Counted from the stretch's first letter, positions 43,468 to 53,013 are shown. The stretch is 64,000 bases of DNA from Allorhizobium ampelinum S4 (GCF_000016285.1 NC_011988.1:434001-498000), one strand, 5' to 3'. Notes: generated from the sequence alone by a model not told the origin. A program made the numbers and translations.

Positions 43468-44265
43468 ATGTCGGTACAAGTGAAAGATATGGTGCTGGAC
43501 AAGCTGGCCGTCGGGCCGGTGTCGGCGCGTGTCTATCAGGGTGCCGAATATGGCAAGGGGCCACCGGTCGTGTTGTTCTTTCACGCAGGTGCCTTCATGG
43601 CGTCCGGCGTGGTGGACAGTTCGGTTGCGGCATGTCTGGCGAGGACCGGTGCTATCGTGGTGGTGCCGGACTACAACGCGCCGCTCGGGCCGGTCTTCCC
43701 CAGTCCGCTTGAGGTGGGTTTTTCGATTTTCTCCTATCTCGCCAACAAGCGTGCCGGGCTTGGCGACCGTAAATCGCTGCTGTTGCTGGCAGGCGTTGAG
43801 GCGGGTGGTAATATTGCCGCCAGCGTCGCGCTGAAGGCACGGGATCATTTCGCCAACGAACTCGACGGCCAGATCCTGCTGTCGCCGCTGCTCGACCCAT
43901 TCATGGGGACGGCTTCCATCCGTGAAGCGGAAGCCATCGGCATGCGGGAGCGCTGGGCGGAAGGCTGGAGCCGCTATCTCAGTGGTGGCGGATGCCATCC
44001 CTATGCCGCACCTTGTCTCTGTTCGCGCCTTGCAGGCGTCGCGCCTGCTTTGGTTTTGAGCGCAGAGGACGATCCACTGCGTGATGAAAGTCTTGCGTTC
44101 GCGCAAAGCCTGAAACAGGCAGGCGTTAAAACCTGTAGCCAGATCCTGCCTTCGGGGAAGGGCTGGTCATCCATCTATGGCAGTCAACAGAGCCATGCAT
44201 CGACATGGGAGCCTGAGCTTGAAAGCCAGTTCGAGGACTTCGTTAAACAGATCAGCATTCGCTAG
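43468..44265 (+). CDS. HSL-family alpha/beta hydrolase fold protein lacking the catalytic serine
   Basis: 265 residues aligned with acetyl-esterase/HSL family landmarks: oxyanion region FFHAGAFMASG (usually HGGG), VVVPDYNAPLGPVFPSPLEV, nucleophile region LAGVEAGGNIAASVAL (usually GDSAGGN), acid region VLSAEDDPLRDESLAFA, and the last region SGKGWSSIYG (usually GxxHGF). The serine is Glu and the histidine is missing; only the Asp motif is kept. It is therefore probably not an esterase and may bind a ligand or partner. It starts the unit that continues with the RND pump genes, 58 bases upstream of the adaptor. Confidence 0.85.
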   Translation: MSVQVKDMVLDKLAVGPVSARVYQGAEYGKGPPVVLFFHAGAFMASGVVDSSVAACLARTGAIVVVPDYNAPLGPVFPSPLEVGFSIFSYLANKRAGLGDRKSLLLLAGVEAGGNIAASVALKARDHFANELDGQILLSPLLDPFMGTASIREAEAIGMRERWAEGWSRYLSGGGCHPYAAPCLCSRLAGVAPALVLSAEDDPLRDESLAFAQSLKQAGVKTCSQILPSGKGWSSIYGSQQSHASTWEPELESQFEDFVKQISIR

Positions 44266-44323
44266 AATGTCGTGAAACCTGAATGAACAATGGCGGCCTG
44301 TGGGGGCCGCAAGGAGATTGCCA

Positions 44324-45514
44324 ATGTCATCCAGAAAACAACGCTGGGCCCTTATGGGCGCCGGCCTGGGCCTTGTTGTGTCCATTTCAGCCGTATCCGT
44401 GGTTCTTCAATTGCCGATGAGTGCTGCTGCAACGGCGGCCTCGGCGGCCGCACCGGCTCCTGCCGTGCCGGTCACGGTTTCCAAGGTTTCCAGCCGGAAT
44501 TTCACCCATTGGGAGCTGTTTTCCGGCCGTCTCGAGGCCGTTGAACGGGTCGATGTGCGGCCACGGGTCGGCGGAGCCATCCAATCCGTCCATTTTCGTG
44601 AGGGCGCGTTGGTCAAGGCAGGCGATTTGCTGTTCACTATCGATCCCGCTCCTTATCAGGCCGCTGTCGATCAGGCGGAAGGCCAGTTCGCTTCAGCCGA
44701 AGCCAAAGTCGATCTTGCCAGGATCGAATTGGATCGCGGCTTGAAACTATCGGGCAACAGCACGATTTCGCAAAGCGATATGGATCAGCGCCGCAATAGC
44801 TTTACCCAGGCTCAAGCTGCCATGGGAACCGCCAGAGCCCAGCTGCAATCGGCTCAATTGGAGCTGGATTATACCCAGGTGCGCGCCCCGGTATCCGGTC
44901 GCGTTGGTAAGCTTGAGGTTACAGCTGGCAATCTGGTGGCCTCGGGGTCGTCTTCTTCCGTCTTGACCACACTGGTGTCTGTCGATCCGATCTATGCCAG
45001 CTTCAATGTCAGCGAGCAGTTGGTGGCCAAGGCTCTGTCGCAGCTCCCACAAACTGGAGCCGCCTTGGCCGACATCGACCGTATCCCTGTCGAAATCGGC
45101 ACGTTGGCCGATGACGGCACGCCGATCAAAGGCAAGCTGCAATTGATCAATAACCAGGTCGATGCGGCCAGCGGGACGATTGGGGTGCGGGCCGTGTTCG
45201 ACAATCCGGGCGGCAGGCTTATTCCTGGCCAGTTTGTGCGGGTGCGCATGGGACAACCAGTGCCGGAAAACAAGATCCTGGTCAGCGAACGGGCGATTGG
45301 CACCGATCAGGACAAGAAATTCGTTTTCGTTGTCGATGGCGATAACAAGGTCAATTACCGCCAGATCCAGCTGGGCGCCGTGGCCGAAGGCCAGCGTGTG
45401 GTGGAAAGCGGGCTTACTGCTGGCGATACGATCGTCGTCAACGGCCTGCAACGCATCAAACCGGGCGCAGTGGTTGTGCCGCAGCCGGAAGAAAAGCTCG
45501 CGGCGTCGAAGTAA
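44324..45514 (+). CDS. RND efflux periplasmic adaptor (membrane fusion protein)
   Basis: 396 residues from MSSRKQRWALMGAGLGLVV with AAGGAG upstream. An N-terminal membrane anchor (no lipobox cysteine) and Ala/Pro-rich linker precede the biotinyl-lipoyl halves (VDVRPRVGGAIQSVHFREGALVKAGDLLFTIDPAPYQAAVDQAEGQ and YTQVRAPVSGRVGKLEVTAGNLV), a coiled-coil hairpin, and the beta-barrel and membrane-proximal regions (GTDQDKKFVFVVDGDNKVNYRQIQLG). Family AcrA/MexE. Links the pump below to an outer-membrane channel that is not encoded here. Confidence 0.94.
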   Translation: MSSRKQRWALMGAGLGLVVSISAVSVVLQLPMSAAATAASAAAPAPAVPVTVSKVSSRNFTHWELFSGRLEAVERVDVRPRVGGAIQSVHFREGALVKAGDLLFTIDPAPYQAAVDQAEGQFASAEAKVDLARIELDRGLKLSGNSTISQSDMDQRRNSFTQAQAAMGTARAQLQSAQLELDYTQVRAPVSGRVGKLEVTAGNLVASGSSSSVLTTLVSVDPIYASFNVSEQLVAKALSQLPQTGAALADIDRIPVEIGTLADDGTPIKGKLQLINNQVDAASGTIGVRAVFDNPGGRLIPGQFVRVRMGQPVPENKILVSERAIGTDQDKKFVFVVDGDNKVNYRQIQLGAVAEGQRVVESGLTAGDTIVVNGLQRIKPGAVVVPQPEEKLAASK

Positions 45515-45694
45515 GCATAGCCTCCGCATCGACCTGATGCCTCGTCCGTAAGCTGCGAACACTCGTCAGGTCCAATATCCTCCCGGCAGCAAAGGCCGCC
45601 GGGCAGGACTGTCATATCCATATCCACCGTTTGCCGGACGAAACATCGCTTTTGTCCGAGGGCGGAGTTGTTTCACGCCGGAGAGGGCTTTGAA

Positions 45695-48600
45695 ATGAAC
45701 ATTTCCCGATTTTTTGTCGACCGCCCGGTGTTTGCCGGGGTGCTGTCGGTGCTGATCGTCGTCGCCGGGTTGATCGGCATGCGGTCGCTGCCGATTTCCG
45801 AATATCCCGATGTCGTGCCGCCGTCGATTGTCGTGCGGGCCACCTATCCCGGTGCCAATCCGAAGGTGATTGCCGAAACCGTGGCGACGCCGCTGGAAGA
45901 GCAGATCAACGGCGTCGAGGGCATGCTTTACATGTCGAGCCAGGCGACCTCGGACGGCGTGATGACGCTGACCGTCACCTTCAAGCTCGGCACTGACCCC
46001 GATCAGGCCCAGCAACTGGTGCAGAACCGGGTGTCCCAGGCCGAGCCGCGGATGCCGGAAGAGGTCAAGAGCCTCGGCGTGACCACGGTCAAAAGCTCTC
46101 CCGACCTGATGATGGTCGTCAACCTGATCTCCCCAGACAATCGCTATGACATTACCTACCTGCGCAATTACGGCGTCCTGAACATCAAGGACCGGCTGGC
46201 GCGGATTGCCGGCGTCGGTCAGGTTCAGATCTTCGGTTCCGGCGATTATTCCATGCGCATCTGGATCGATCCGCAGCAGGCGGCCGAACACGGCTTGGCG
46301 GCCAGCGATATTACCACGGCCATCCGCGCGCAGAATGTCCAGGCCGCAGCCGGTATCATCGGTGGGTCGCCAAGCCTGCCGGGGGTCGATGTGCAGTTGA
46401 ATGTCAACGCACAGGGGCGGCTACAAACACCCGAGGATTTTGGCAATATCATCGTCAAAAGCGGCGCAAACGGTCAGATCACCCGATTGCGCGATGTCGC
46501 CCGCGTCGAGCTTGGCGCTTCCGATTACGCACTGCGCTCCCTGCTGGACAGCAAGGCCGCAGTCGCCATTCCTGTTTTCCAGGCGCCCGGCTCCAATGCC
46601 ATCACCATTTCCGATGAAGTGGTGAGGACGATGGATGAGCTGCAATTGGCCATGCCAGAAGGCGTGAAATACGAAATCGTCTACGACACCACCAAATTCG
46701 TCCGGTCTTCCATCGAGAAAGTAGTCGATACCCTGCTGGAAGCCGTGGCGCTGGTCGTGCTGGTCGTCATCCTCTTCCTCCAGACCTGGCGGGCGTCGAT
46801 CATTCCGCTGATCGCGGTTCCGGTGTCGATCATCGGCACATTTGCCGTGATGTATGCCTTCGGCTTTTCTATCAACGCCCTCAGCCTGTTCGGACTGGTT
46901 CTGGCCATCGGCATCGTCGTGGATGATGCCATCGTCGTTGTCGAAAATGTCGAGCGCAATATCGAAAACGGCCTGTCGCCCCGTCAGGCGACCTACCGTG
47001 CCATGAAGGAAGTGTCGGGGCCGATTATCGCCATCGCCCTGGTTCTGGTGGCGGTCTTCGTGCCGCTGGCCTTCATTTCCGGTCTGTCGGGCCAGTTCTA
47101 CCGCCAGTTCGCCTTGACCATCGCCATTTCGACCGTGATCTCGGCGCTGAATTCGCTGACCCTGTCACCGGCGCTTGCCGCTCTGCTTCTGAAGGGACAC
47201 CACGCACCGAAGGACCGGCTGACGCGCGGCCTGGATTTCATGCTTGGCTGGTTTTTCAGAGGTTTTAACCGTGTCTTTGGCGCTGGCTCCAATGCCTACG
47301 GAAAAAGCGTCGGCGGTCTTCTCTCACGCAAAAGCATCGTCATGGTGGTTTATCTGGCCCTGGCCGGTGCCACCTATGGCCTGTTCAATGCTGTTCCGGG
47401 CGGGTTCGTGCCAGCGCAGGACAAGCAATATCTGATTGGTTTTGCCCAATTGCCGGATGCGGCCAGCCTTGACCGTACGGAAGATGTTATCAAGCGGATG
47501 AGCGACATTGCGCTTGCCCAGCCGGGCGTGGCTCACGCCATCGCTTTTCCGGGCCTGTCGATCAATGGTTTCACCAATTCCTCCAATGCCGGCATTGTCT
47601 TCGTCACCCTGAAGGATTTCGACGAGCGCAAGACGCCTGATCTGTCCGGTGGGGCAATTGCCATGCAGCTGAACCAGAAGTTTTCCTCCATTCAGGATGC
47701 TTTCATCGCCATGTTCCCGCCGCCACCCGTCCAGGGTCTCGGCACGACCGGCGGTTTCAAGCTGCAATTGGAAGACCGGGCTGGATTGGGCTATCAGGCG
47801 CTGGACGAGGCCACCAAAGCGTTTCTGGCCAAGGCCTATCAGACACCGGAGCTGACTGGCCTGTTTTCCAGCTTCCAGATCAATGTGCCGCAGCTCTATG
47901 CCGATCTTGATCGCGCCAAGGCAGAACAGCTCGGTGTTTCCGTTACTGATGTGTTCCAGACCCTGCAAATCTATCTGGGGTCACTTTATGTCAATGACTT
48001 CAATGCCTTTGGCCGCACATACAGCGTTCGCGCCCAGGCCGATGCCAAGTTTCGGGCCACGCCCGACAATATTGGTCAGTTAAAGGTGCGCTCCGCATCG
48101 GGCCAGATGATCCCGCTGTCTGCGCTGCTGCGGGTCGATCCGACCACAGGGCCGGAACGCACCAACCGCTATAACGGTTTTCTGGCTGCTGATATCAATG
48201 GGGGTCCGGCACCGGGCTTTTCGTCCGGTCAAGCACAGGCGGCAATTGAAAAGATCGCAGCTGATGTACTGCCGAAAGGCATCGGCTATGAATGGACCGA
48301 TCTGACCTATCAGCAAATCCTGGCGGGAAGCTCGGGCTTCCTGGTGTTTCCACTGGCTTTGCTTCTGGTCTATCTTGTGCTTGCCGCGCAATATGAAAGC
48401 CTGACTCTGCCTTTGGCGATCATCATGATCGTACCGATGGGCGTATTGGCTGCACTGACCGGGATCTGGTTGACCGGAGGAGACAATAACATCTTCACCC
48501 AGATCGGCCTGATCGTGCTTGTCGGGCTCTCAGCCAAAAACGCCATCCTGATCGTCGAATTTGCGCGGGAGCTGGAATTTGAAGGCAGGACACCGGTTCA

Positions 48601-48895
48601 GGCGGCTATCGAGGCCAGCCGCTTGCGTCTGCGCCCGATCCTGATGACATCCATGGCCTTCATCATGGGCGTCGTTCCGCTGGTCACCTCAACCGGTGCC
48701 GGGGCTGAAATGCGTGCGGCCATGGGCATTGCGGTGTTTTCCGGCATGATTGGCGTGACGGTCTTCGGCATTTTCATGACGCCGGTCTTTTACGTGCTGA
48801 TCCGCAAACTGGCTGGCAATCGTCCGCTGGTGCAGCATAACCACGATGACCATGAGCAGGACAATGACAGGCCGATGCGCATGGCGGCCGAGTAA
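45695..48895 (+). CDS. RND efflux inner-membrane pump (AcrB/MexF family)
   Basis: 1066 residues from MNISRFFVDRPVFAGVLSVLIVVAG, the HAE1 start. Twelve membrane segments in two halves with large periplasmic loops. The proton-relay pair is in GLVLAIGIVVDDAIVVVENVERN (the two Asp of TM4) and the TM10-11 region has FTQIGLIVLVGLSAKNAILIVEFARE. Two charged segments close the C-terminus (NHDDHEQDNDRP). It exports drugs or aromatic compounds using the proton gradient. Separated from the adaptor by 180 bases, longer than usual for this pair. Confidence 0.95.
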   Translation: MNISRFFVDRPVFAGVLSVLIVVAGLIGMRSLPISEYPDVVPPSIVVRATYPGANPKVIAETVATPLEEQINGVEGMLYMSSQATSDGVMTLTVTFKLGTDPDQAQQLVQNRVSQAEPRMPEEVKSLGVTTVKSSPDLMMVVNLISPDNRYDITYLRNYGVLNIKDRLARIAGVGQVQIFGSGDYSMRIWIDPQQAAEHGLAASDITTAIRAQNVQAAAGIIGGSPSLPGVDVQLNVNAQGRLQTPEDFGNIIVKSGANGQITRLRDVARVELGASDYALRSLLDSKAAVAIPVFQAPGSNAITISDEVVRTMDELQLAMPEGVKYEIVYDTTKFVRSSIEKVVDTLLEAVALVVLVVILFLQTWRASIIPLIAVPVSIIGTFAVMYAFGFSINALSLFGLVLAIGIVVDDAIVVVENVERNIENGLSPRQATYRAMKEVSGPIIAIALVLVAVFVPLAFISGLSGQFYRQFALTIAISTVISALNSLTLSPALAALLLKGHHAPKDRLTRGLDFMLGWFFRGFNRVFGAGSNAYGKSVGGLLSRKSIVMVVYLALAGATYGLFNAVPGGFVPAQDKQYLIGFAQLPDAASLDRTEDVIKRMSDIALAQPGVAHAIAFPGLSINGFTNSSNAGIVFVTLKDFDERKTPDLSGGAIAMQLNQKFSSIQDAFIAMFPPPPVQGLGTTGGFKLQLEDRAGLGYQALDEATKAFLAKAYQTPELTGLFSSFQINVPQLYADLDRAKAEQLGVSVTDVFQTLQIYLGSLYVNDFNAFGRTYSVRAQADAKFRATPDNIGQLKVRSASGQMIPLSALLRVDPTTGPERTNRYNGFLAADINGGPAPGFSSGQAQAAIEKIAADVLPKGIGYEWTDLTYQQILAGSSGFLVFPLALLLVYLVLAAQYESLTLPLAIIMIVPMGVLAALTGIWLTGGDNNIFTQIGLIVLVGLSAKNAILIVEFARELEFEGRTPVQAAIEASRLRLRPILMTSMAFIMGVVPLVTSTGAGAEMRAAMGIAVFSGMIGVTVFGIFMTPVFYVLIRKLAGNRPLVQHNHDDHEQDNDRPMRMAAE

Positions 48896-48905
48896 GGCAA
48901 ACGAA

Positions 48906-48936
48906 GTGCCGTTGCGCTTCTGAGGCGCAGCGGCAC
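48906..48936 (+). terminator. Hairpin after the RND pump gene
   Basis: GTGCCGTTGCGC pairs with GCGCAGCGGCAC (one G-U pair, seven-base loop). No T run follows, so termination may be weak. Confidence 0.5.
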
Positions 48937-48977
48937 GTCGCTGTTTATGTTCTATTTTTACGGTTCGACGACAGCGA

Positions 48978-49934
48978 TCAGCCGGAAACGATGTCATGTT
49001 CCTTATGCCGATCGGGCTCCATTTTTTCCTGACGAACTCTCGCTGCTGCCTCGTGCATCTGGGATCGGAACCAGACCAGTGCGGGATCGCGGGTGCGATA
49101 GCTGTGCCATTGCAGGCACTGTAGTAATGGTGGCAGAGGGAAAGGCGGGTCCATGATGCGGATACCGCCCAGATTGAGCATGCATTCCGCCAGGCTGCGT
49201 TGAACCATGGCAATGCGTTTTGAGCCACGGATAAGGAAGGGCAGGGATGAAAAGGAAAAGGTTGAAGCCTCCACCTTGATCTTCAGGCCGAGCCTGTCGC
49301 AGGCGCGTTGGGCAAAGGTCTCGCCGCCATTGGGCGGCTGCATCACCACATGACCGGCCTCAAGAAAATCCTTTTCTGTCATAGGCCCTTCGGCCAGCGG
49401 CCCGTTCACATCCACCACACAACAGATCTGGTCTTCCAGAAAAGGTTCCGATGGATGATTGGTCGAGCAAAAGTCGCTTGGCGCCACCAATAGATCCGCT
49501 TCCCCGCGCTCGAGAAGGAGATGGGGATAGTTTTGTTGTGGTTGGAAATGGATTTGCACACCCGGGGCCAGCGCGGTCACCTGCCGAAGAAACGGCGGCA
49601 TGATCGTATTGAGCGTATAGTCAGACACGATGAGGTTGATACTGCGTGTCGATTCATGGGGAATGAAGGACGGTGTTGACACAACAGCCGCTTCGATGCG
49701 CACGATAATGTCGCGCAAGGGCAGCTCCAATGAGGCGGCGAGGGGGGATAATTCCATGGATCGCCCGACCTGAATCAGCAGTGGATCATCGAAGTAATCG
49801 CGCAGACGCCCAAGGGCATTGCTCATCGCCGATTGGGTGATGAACATTTCCTCTGCCGCCCGGCTGACATTGCGAACCCTGATCAGCGTGTCGAGCGCCA
49901 CCAGCAGATTAAGGTCCAGATTCTTGAAGCGCAT
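48978..49934 (-). CDS. NodD-like LysR-family regulator
   Basis: 318 residues opening MRFKNLDLNLLVALDTLIRVRNVSRAAEEMFITQSAMSNALGRLRDYFDDPLLIQVGR, very close in pattern to NodD and the NodD-like LysR group that senses aromatic or flavonoid inducers. The effector domain has VSTPSFIPHESTRSINLIVSDYTLNTIMPPFLRQVTALAPGVQIHFQP. Divergent from the ten-gene operon at 50167-59057 and probably its activator. It is not called NodD itself because no nod genes or canonical nod box are seen. Confidence 0.93.
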   Translation of the reverse strand: MRFKNLDLNLLVALDTLIRVRNVSRAAEEMFITQSAMSNALGRLRDYFDDPLLIQVGRSMELSPLAASLELPLRDIIVRIEAAVVSTPSFIPHESTRSINLIVSDYTLNTIMPPFLRQVTALAPGVQIHFQPQQNYPHLLLERGEADLLVAPSDFCSTNHPSEPFLEDQICCVVDVNGPLAEGPMTEKDFLEAGHVVMQPPNGGETFAQRACDRLGLKIKVEASTFSFSSLPFLIRGSKRIAMVQRSLAECMLNLGGIRIMDPPFPLPPLLQCLQWHSYRTRDPALVWFRSQMHEAAARVRQEKMEPDRHKEHDIVSG

Positions 49935-50000
49935 GATTGTCCCCCTCCCAAGGAATCCCTCGAATAACCAACCAAATTATCGGGGGGTCAATCGATTCAT

Positions 50001-50019
50001 GTATTTATTTTAAAAATAC
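50001..50019. promoter_or_regulatory. GTATTT-N7-AAATAC inverted repeat in the divergent LysR region
   Basis: Six-base arms with a 7-base AT spacer, 67 bases before the LysR start and 148 bases before the operon's first ATG. Fits the T-N11-A form of a LysR site. Direct ATTCAT words occur on both sides (49995, 50025). Inference. Confidence 0.45.
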
Positions 50020-50166
50020 AAATCATTCATCAATGCAATTTTGTAAACGAGTTTTTCTTCAGTACATCTTGGGTCAGGGAGGAAATATCGTTGCTTGGCC
50101 TTAACGCTGGCAGCGCGGTTCTCCCATCGCCTAAATCGCCCGAGGAGGCGAGTTCGAGGAGACCCG

Positions 50167-51339
50167 ATGTTTAAGTATTTTCCGACCAATTATGTCTGGA
50201 ACCTGTCTGTCGATCTGTCGATCGAGATGGGTGCCCGGATGGGCGAGATCGAAGAAATGTGCGCCCCGTTGCAGGAGGCGGCCAAGGCGCCTGATGCAGC
50301 CGGGACACAAGCGTTCCGCGAGACCTGGATCAAGATGGCGGACAAGCTGGTGTCCCTCGCCGAGGAAGACGAAGCCAAGGGCAGGTTGATTTCTGCGGGT
50401 GACAAGCTGATCCGCGCCGCCAATTACATGCTGACTGCGGAACGGTTGCTTGCCCATGGTTCTGAGGGCCGGGTAGCCTTGTACAAGCGCTTTCTGGATG
50501 CGTTTGAAAAGGGTTTGAAGCTTTCCGGCTCGTCCTGTCGCCGGGTTGAGATTCCCTATGAGGGCAAGCATCTGTCCGCTCTTTACGTACCTGCCGAAGG
50601 CGTCGAAGGTGCCGCACCGCTTCTGGTCCAGGTCAATGGTCTCGACAGTACCAAGGAAATGAAGCTTTTGGTTGGGTTGCCGGTGTGGCTTGCCAAGCGC
50701 GGCGTCGCTTCGCTGATCGTCGATCAGCCGGGTACGGGGGAAGCCCTGCGCCTTCAAGGACTGACGGCCCGTTATGACAGCGAGCACTGGGCGAGCCGTG
50801 TGGTCGATTGGTTGGAAGGCCAGCCGGATATCGATGCCAAGCGGATTGGCATGGAAGGCGTTTCACTTGGCGGTTACTATTGTCCCCGCGCTGTCGCCTT
50901 CGAACCACGCTTTGCCTGCGGCGTGGTGTGGGGTGCCAATCACGATTGGCGCGATGTTCAGAAAAAGCGCCTTGCCCGTGAGGGCAATCTCCCTGTTCCT
51001 CATTACTGGAGCCATGTCATGTGGGTCTGGGGTGCCAAGGACATGGACGACTTCATGGAGATTGCCGAAAAGGTTCATCTCAATGGCATTCTCGACCGGA
51101 TTCATGTGCCTTTCCTTGTCACTCACGGTGAAAAAGATAGCCAGATTCCCCTGCAATGGGCTCATGCCACCTATGACCAGCTGGTCAACAGTCCCAACCG
51201 CGAGCTGAAGATATTCGACGAGCGTACTGGAGGCATCCAGCATTCCAGCTTCGACAATTCGGCAAATGCCGGTGCCTTTATTGCCGATTGGGTCGCGGAG
51301 GTCCTGGGTGGACGTATCGCAGTCAGGAAAAACTCATGA
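50167..51339 (+). CDS. Alpha/beta hydrolase of the 2,6-dihydroxypseudooxynicotine hydrolase/FrsA-like type
   Basis: 390 residues from MFKYFPTNYVWNLSVDLS, with GAGGAG upstream; the open frame to 50095 has no site. A helical N-terminal cap (about 1-120) precedes the hydrolase core with oxyanion VNGLDSTKEM, nucleophile Ser233 in GVSLGGYY, acid region THGEKDSQIPLQWA and a final His in GGIQHSS. This cap-plus-core layout is that of C-C bond hydrolases such as dihydroxypseudooxynicotine hydrolase. It could cleave a vinylogous 1,5-diketone made by ring cleavage. First gene of the operon; overlaps the next by four bases. Confidence 0.82.
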   Translation: MFKYFPTNYVWNLSVDLSIEMGARMGEIEEMCAPLQEAAKAPDAAGTQAFRETWIKMADKLVSLAEEDEAKGRLISAGDKLIRAANYMLTAERLLAHGSEGRVALYKRFLDAFEKGLKLSGSSCRRVEIPYEGKHLSALYVPAEGVEGAAPLLVQVNGLDSTKEMKLLVGLPVWLAKRGVASLIVDQPGTGEALRLQGLTARYDSEHWASRVVDWLEGQPDIDAKRIGMEGVSLGGYYCPRAVAFEPRFACGVVWGANHDWRDVQKKRLAREGNLPVPHYWSHVMWVWGAKDMDDFMEIAEKVHLNGILDRIHVPFLVTHGEKDSQIPLQWAHATYDQLVNSPNRELKIFDERTGGIQHSSFDNSANAGAFIADWVAEVLGGRIAVRKNS

Positions 51340-52016
51340 CCATCAAACTTATGCTCTGTGGCCGTCGGCGGTTGGGCCAGACTCTTGCCGAACAACGTGC
51401 ACACATGAAGGACCATCACGGCAAGCTTGTGCTGGATTATATTGCACATGATCCGGTGACAGCACCGCAGCGCTATGTTCAAAACCATGCTTTCGATGGC
51501 GTCTATTTTGGTGGGGAGCCGCAGGTCAAGGCACTGTCGATTGGTCTGGATTTCGTCACCGAGGTCTGGGCTCAGGATCTGGCAGGATTGAAGGCGTCAC
51601 GCGAGACGCCGTTCTATCTGCAAAATCTCAAGCCCGACGAGCCGGAAATGGTCGATCACGATACTCTCATCGGCTTACCCTACTCGGAAGAGATAATCAT
51701 TCCGGTGCAGTCGCGTGAAGGTGCCGTGAAAGTATTCCTGGCCTGGTTTGGCGAAACGCCAGACGTCCATGCTGTTTTGGATGTGATCGACACGGCTTCT
51801 CACGGATTGCTCGGATATTCCCGCAACACACCATTGTTTCCCGGCCCGGTCGCAGCCATCGATGAATATTGGCTGCCGAATGAGGGTGCTGGCGTCGCCT
51901 TCACAAAAGCCTGCCGCGACGCCATCAACGGGCTTCGCCCCGGCGATACCAGCTTTAGCCTGACCATTGCCCGCGAATATGTTCTCCACGCTGGTCACCT
52001 AGACCTCGCAAAATAA
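51336..52016 (+). CDS. EthD-like dimeric alpha/beta-barrel protein
   Basis: 226 residues from MTIKLMLCGRRRLGQTLAEQRAHMKDHHGKLVLDYIAHD. The first half and second half each have the EthD/ABM ferredoxin-like pattern (LMLCGRR...F..HMKDHHGKLV and later YSEEIIIPVQSREGAVKVFLAWFG), so two fused modules seem likely. EthD-type proteins act as cyclases, lactonases or accessory proteins in catabolic loci. Precise function unknown; its position between a C-C hydrolase and a VOC dioxygenase suggests a role on a ring-cleavage product. Confidence 0.7.
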   Translation: MTIKLMLCGRRRLGQTLAEQRAHMKDHHGKLVLDYIAHDPVTAPQRYVQNHAFDGVYFGGEPQVKALSIGLDFVTEVWAQDLAGLKASRETPFYLQNLKPDEPEMVDHDTLIGLPYSEEIIIPVQSREGAVKVFLAWFGETPDVHAVLDVIDTASHGLLGYSRNTPLFPGPVAAIDEYWLPNEGAGVAFTKACRDAINGLRPGDTSFSLTIAREYVLHAGHLDLAK

Positions 52017-52048
52017 ATGCCAGACGTTATGAAGGAAAGGAATGTCCC

Positions 52049-52996
52049 ATGAACATCATCGGACCCGATTATCTTGTCTTTGGTGTCGATAATGTCGCAG
52101 CTTGCTGCGAATATCTCACGGCTTTCGGCCTGAAGCCGGTGGATGTTACGGATGCCGGTGGCTTGTTTGAAGCGTTGGACGGCACGGGAATAATCGTTCG
52201 CCACGCGTCCGATCCGTCTTTGCCTCCGCCGCTGCCAACCGCGAACATGTTGCGCCAGCAGGTTTATGGTGTACGCGCAGCGGAAGATCTGGATGCGATC
52301 GAAGCCGAGCTGTCCAAGGACCGTCGCGTCACGCGGCTGTCCAACGGTTCGATCGAAGTGAAGGACAGCCATGGGTTAGAGCTCAAATTTCAGGTATCGA
52401 TCCGCCGGGAATTCGACATGCCAGCGGAAAAGATCAATGCACCTGGCGCACCGGCCCAGCGCAAACCGAACGAAATCGGCGTATGGGAAGAGATGCCGGC
52501 ACTGCCGCGCTCACTCAGCCATGTGGTGTTGTTCATTCCCGATATTGAGATCGCAACCGAGTTTTATTGTGATCGCCTCGGCTTCGTCGTCACGGATACC
52601 TTGAGTGGGGCAGGTCCGTTCCTGCGGCCCAAGGCGAATGACGATCATCACACACTGTTCTTCATTCGCACGCCGGACTACATGAAAGGCTGCGAGCATC
52701 TCGCCTTCCATATGGGTGGGCCGACGGAATTGATGGTTGCGGGAACGCGCTTCGTCAAAAAAGGTTATCAGAGCTTCTGGGGACCTGGCCGTCATAAGTT
52801 CGGATCGAACTGGTTCTGGTATTTCAATAGTCCCCTTGGCTGTCACGTCGAATACGACGCCGACATGGACAAGCACGATGAGACTTGGGTAGGCCGCGAC
52901 GTGCCGATCAGTGCCGAGGCGTCTCAGATCATCCTGTTCGAGATGCGCGAGAAGTGGATGCCCGGTGGCGGTCCGCCTCCCGGTGCAAAGTCCTGA
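52049..52996 (+). CDS. VOC-superfamily extradiol dioxygenase-like protein
   Basis: 315 residues, two modules. The second carries candidate iron ligands His158 (LSHVVLFI), His217 (CEHLAFHMGG) and Glu268 (CHVEYDADMD), the 2-His-1-carboxylate set in correct spacing, and GPGRHKFGSNWFWYFNSPLG. The C-terminal tail ends PGGGPPPGAKS. Probably opens an aromatic ring hydroxylated by the monooxygenase of the same operon. Distant from the other VOC protein at 7497 (279 residues), so the two are not recent duplicates. Confidence 0.85.
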   Translation: MNIIGPDYLVFGVDNVAACCEYLTAFGLKPVDVTDAGGLFEALDGTGIIVRHASDPSLPPPLPTANMLRQQVYGVRAAEDLDAIEAELSKDRRVTRLSNGSIEVKDSHGLELKFQVSIRREFDMPAEKINAPGAPAQRKPNEIGVWEEMPALPRSLSHVVLFIPDIEIATEFYCDRLGFVVTDTLSGAGPFLRPKANDDHHTLFFIRTPDYMKGCEHLAFHMGGPTELMVAGTRFVKKGYQSFWGPGRHKFGSNWFWYFNSPLGCHVEYDADMDKHDETWVGRDVPISAEASQIILFEMREKWMPGGGPPPGAKS

Positions 52997-53013
52997 CGTG
53001 ATGGAAAGAGACC

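Noticed and set aside
48978..49934. Calling this gene nodD
   Set aside because: The N-terminus is NodD-like, but no nod genes are nearby and its divergent partner is a catabolic operon.
49935..50166. Canonical nod box upstream of the ten-gene operon
   Set aside because: The NodD-like regulator invites it, but no ATC-N9-GAT pattern set could be aligned over the region; only an AT-rich inverted repeat is present.
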